Positions 62,838 to 64,000 of a stretch of DNA of 64,000 bases are shown in pieces (positions within the stretch are counted from its first letter, which is position 1; the number at the start of each line of letters is the position of its first letter). Both the position numbers and the translations under genes were made by a program. The stretch lies in the NCBI RefSeq assembly GCF_022436675.1, contig NZ_JAKUJZ010000002.1, positions 312,655 through 376,654 of the forward strand, written 5' to 3'. The stretch is from Rheinheimera hassiensis. GTDB lineage: Bacteria; Pseudomonadota; Gammaproteobacteria; Enterobacterales; Alteromonadaceae. Below the pieces are notes generated by a model. That model did not search any database, was not told the DNA's origin, and saw only the letters and a program-made list of their open reading frames with translations.

Positions 62838-64000
62838 ATGCCATCTCGTAAACAACTCGCCAATGCGATCCGTGCGCTAAGCATGGATGCGGTGCAAAAA
62901 GCTAAATCAGGACACCCGGGTGCCCCTATGGGTATGGCCGACATTGCCGAAGTGTTATGGCGTGATTTTCTCCGGCATAATCCGCAGGATCCAAAGTGGC
63001 CTAACCGCGACCGTTTCATCTTATCCAACGGTCATGGCTCAATGCTGTTGTATTCTTTGTTACATTTAAGCGGTTATGACTTAAGTATTGAAGACTTAAA
63101 ACAATTCCGTCAATTACACTCCAGAACGCCTGGCCACCCGGAATACGGTTATGCGCCAGGGGTAGAAACCACTACGGGCCCGCTGGGGCAGGGCATTACC
63201 AATGCAGTAGGTATGGCGATTGCTGAAAAAGCTCTGGCGGCGCAGTTTAACCAGCCGGGTTATGACATAGTTGATCATCACACTTACACCTTTTTAGGTG
63301 ACGGCTGCTTGATGGAAGGTATCTCACACGAAGCCTGTTCTTTAGCTGGCACTTTAGGTTTAGGCAAGCTGATTGCTTTTTGGGACGACAATGGTATTTC
63401 TATTGACGGCCATGTTGAAGGCTGGTTCACCGATAACACTCCGGCCCGGTTTGAAGCCTACGGCTGGCATGTCATCAGTAATGTGGATGGGCACGATGCG
63501 GCAGCTGTAGAAGCGGCCATTAAACAGGCAAAAGCCGAAACCGGCAAACCTACCCTGATTTGTTGCCGTACCGTTATAGGCTATGGCGCGCCGAATAAAG
63601 GCGGCAGCCATGATAGCCACGGTGCGCCGTTGGGTGATACTGAAATTGCCGCTGCACGCGATTTCCTGCAATGGCCACATGCGCCGTTCGATATTCCTGC
63701 TGATATTTATGCTGATTGGGATACTAAAGCCAAAGGCAGCGCACAGCAGCAAGATTGGCAGCAGCTGTTTGCCCGTTACAGCGCAGCATTTCCTGAGCAA
63801 GCGGCTGAATTCAGCCGCCGTGTAGCAGGGGATTTGCCATCAGACTGGTCAGAAAAGTCTCAGGCGTATATTAACCAACTGCAAGCTAACCCGGCCAATA
63901 TAGCCAGCCGTAAAGCGTCACAAAATGCATTAAATGCTTTTGGCCCTATATTGCCAGAGTTTATGGGCGGTTCGGCGGATTTAGCTGGCTCCAACCTGAC
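62838..64000 (+). CDS. tkt: Transketolase, N-terminal part (3' truncated by window edge)
   Basis: The first 387 codons of transketolase. It moves a two-carbon unit between sugar phosphates in the pentose phosphate pathway using thiamine diphosphate. Motifs are [21 protein letters not shown] at the start, [35 protein letters not shown], and the ThDP/Mg2+ motif [10 protein letters not shown] followed by [11 protein letters not shown] (Asn ligand). AGGAGTGAAC precedes the ATG at 62838. The frame runs out of the window; the C-terminal half lies beyond 64000. Transcribed away from metK. Confidence 0.96.
   Translation, partial: MPSRKQLANAIRALSMDAVQKAKSGHPGAPMGMADIAEVLWRDFLRHNPQDPKWPNRDRFILSNGHGSMLLYSLLHLSGYDLSIEDLKQFRQLHSRTPGHPEYGYAPGVETTTGPLGQGITNAVGMAIAEKALAAQFNQPGYDIVDHHTYTFLGDGCLMEGISHEACSLAGTLGLGKLIAFWDDNGISIDGHVEGWFTDNTPARFEAYGWHVISNVDGHDAAAVEAAIKQAKAETGKPTLICCRTVIGYGAPNKGGSHDSHGAPLGDTEIAAARDFLQWPHAPFDIPADIYADWDTKAKGSAQQQDWQQLFARYSAAFPEQAAEFSRRVAGDLPSDWSEKSQAYINQLQANPANIASRKASQNALNAFGPILPEFMGGSADLAGSNL

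Overview
The window is a gammaproteobacterial chromosome segment. The clustering of rsmE, gshB, yqgE and ruvX, the neighbouring metK and tkt, an imuA-imuB-dnaE2 SOS mutasome, pbpC beside an alpha-2-macroglobulin gene, YgiQ and YfiF all fit Alteromonadales-like bacteria (Rheinheimera, Alishewanella or Arsukibacterium type). The genus is an inference from gene content. Most of the window is dense, has moderate GC and is ordinary. I see no rRNA, tRNA, CRISPR array, insertion sequence or prophage structural gene.

Layout. 1-4829: two translationally coupled RND efflux permeases, the first cut by the window edge. 4900-5697: promoter, yybP-ykoY manganese riboswitch and a UPF0016 (Gdt1/MneA-type) exporter. 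5839-14116: DUF4870 protein, zinc peptidase lipoprotein, membrane proteins, a GlxA-type AraC regulator, a BlaI/M56 sensor pair with a strong operator dyad, DOPA-dioxygenase-like YgiD, a YbaK-type deacylase, and a membrane-TlpA fusion. 14211-21251: katG, NYN protein, a GST and WYL-regulator divergent pair, an HNH protein, periplasmic catalase and cytochrome b561. 21318-23952: two paralogous secreted lipases flanking DUF1622 and HutD/Ves genes. 24039-26047: an AT-rich island with an antidote-like fragment, a 62-aa protein and an unrecognised coiled-coil membrane protein. 26222-30255: ygiQ-thpR, a small secreted protein and an acetyltransferase. 30458-38632: alpha-2-macroglobulin plus PBP1C. 38696-47141: rlmC, then the LexA-boxed imuA-imuB-dnaE2 cassette and two hydrolases. 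47117-48749: S1/P1 nuclease and rlmJ.

48820-53126 is the most interesting region. On the minus strand it carries three tandem paralogues of a secreted two-cysteine protein, an intact class-3 lipase with no signal peptide, and two small membrane proteins. Directly after the upstream-most paralogue, coupled to it by an ATGA overlap, lies a 23-codon remnant of a second copy of the lipase gene. This pattern of immunity-like gene followed by toxin-like gene, then duplication and toxin loss, suggests an antibacterial effector-immunity island, possibly an orphan type VI secretion cargo locus. No secretion machinery is visible in the window, so the delivery route is inference.

53392-62506: a YfiF-type SPOUT methyltransferase, a LytS/LytR-like two-component pair, a superinfection-immunity-family protein, the rsmE-gshB-yqgE-ruvX-DUF1653 operon, an AbgT-family transporter and metK. 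The window ends inside tkt, which diverges from metK.
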